From assembly GCA_020848905.1 (NCBI GenBank), contig JADLHG010000019.1, forward strand, positions 55,494 through 119,493: DNA of 64,000 bases, written 5' to 3'. Of the stretch, positions 63,921 through 64,000 are shown piece by piece. Every line of letters starts with the position of its first letter. The stretch's first letter is position 1. This stretch comes from Deltaproteobacteria bacterium. Its GTDB lineage: Bacteria > Myxococcota_A > Polyangia > GCA-2747355 > JADLHG01. A model generated the notes under the pieces. It did no database searches. It was not told the origin of the DNA and was given only the letters and a program-made list of their open reading frames with translations. The translations under genes and the position numbers were made by a program.

Positions 63921-64000
63921 ATGCAGAAGAAGAACCTGAAGGACCTGATGAAGCTTCGTGAGCTCGACAAGCGCATCGCCCCGGGTGGCTGCGCGAGCGC
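63921..64000 (+). CDS. Small Gly-Gly/Cys peptide gene, copy 2 (cut by window end)
   Basis: ATG 63921; 80 bases are identical to copy 1, then the window ends, so at least 26 residues match including the APGGCAS region. GGAAAG lies 6 bp before the ATG, a good ribosome site. An upstream in-frame ATG is again 30 bp ahead (63891). Its existence supports the reading of copy 1 as a gene. Confidence 0.6.
   Translation, partial: MQKKNLKDLMKLRELDKRIAPGGCAS

Larger units (their letters stand above)
63656..64000 (+). repeat. Direct duplication of a small peptide gene with its leader
   Basis: Segments beginning near 63656 and 63868 share CCTAAGTCC-[T/G]-CGGGATATGG upstream, partial similarity over the next 30 bp, then identity over 80 bases from the start codons 63709 and 63921 to the window end. 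Distance between copies is 212 bp. Confidence 0.88.

Overview
The window is very GC-rich DNA, densely packed with genes on both strands. It looks like a Myxococcota or other deltaproteobacterial chromosome. The signs are many secreted lipoproteins with D/G/P/R-rich or Cys-rich linkers, a Hanks-type kinase beside an FHA/sigma-54 activator, multi-receiver hybrid kinases, and an RsbU-like phosphatase with a STAS protein. This placement rests on gene content only; no rRNA or tRNA is present.

Layout. 1-8043: secreted and envelope proteins (two tandem CsgG/TolB-like paralogues, an RlpA-like lipoprotein, a sialidase-fold gene broken by one stop codon, a clan GH-A glycosidase lipoprotein), a receiver-kinase and an EEP-family phosphodiesterase. 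8400-15919: one tightly coupled plus-strand operon of eight genes (GT-B-like protein, SpsF-type cytidylyltransferase, split transketolase, class III aminotransferase, SDR, KdsC-type phosphatase, NeuB-type synthase). It looks like a pathway for a CMP-activated ulosonic acid made from a transketolase product. 16069-27747: a fatty acid hydroxylase family membrane protein and a run of lipoproteins, a vWA protein, the intact sialidase-fold paralogue and Cys-rich proteins. 27781-31616: FHA/sigma-54 activator, Ser/Thr kinase and a small lipoprotein, transcribed as one unit with the Cys-rich protein.

31631-46983: a four-gene minus-strand signalling operon is flanked by two intact copies of a REP-associated tyrosine transposase, each preceded by G-rich REP-like repeats. 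The operon holds a 2516-residue kinase with fifteen 92-residue HAMP-pair units (fourteen at an exact 276-bp period), then CheR, a receiver-less CheB and a REC-kinase-REC protein. A lipoprotein and an outer-membrane beta-barrel protein sit between the kinase and the second transposase. 47006-56081: a four-gene minus-strand operon with a tubulin-superfamily protein, a two-TM coiled-coil protein, a membrane-anchored DUF1998-type helicase with a degenerate motif II, and a small protein with a damaged P-loop. I know no named system with this composition. 56195-63315: a secreted lipoprotein, a double M16 peptidase, a STAS/zinc-ribbon protein, a TPR/PEGA protein and a HAMP-SpoIIE phosphatase.

At the right edge a short gene for a 33-residue Gly-Gly/Cys peptide (63709) is duplicated at 63921 with 80 identical bases up to the window end. 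It looks like the start of a peptide array with its own candidate promoter. The best candidates for new biology are this array, the tubulin/helicase operon, the poly-HAMP kinase and the transketolase-linked ulosonic acid operon.
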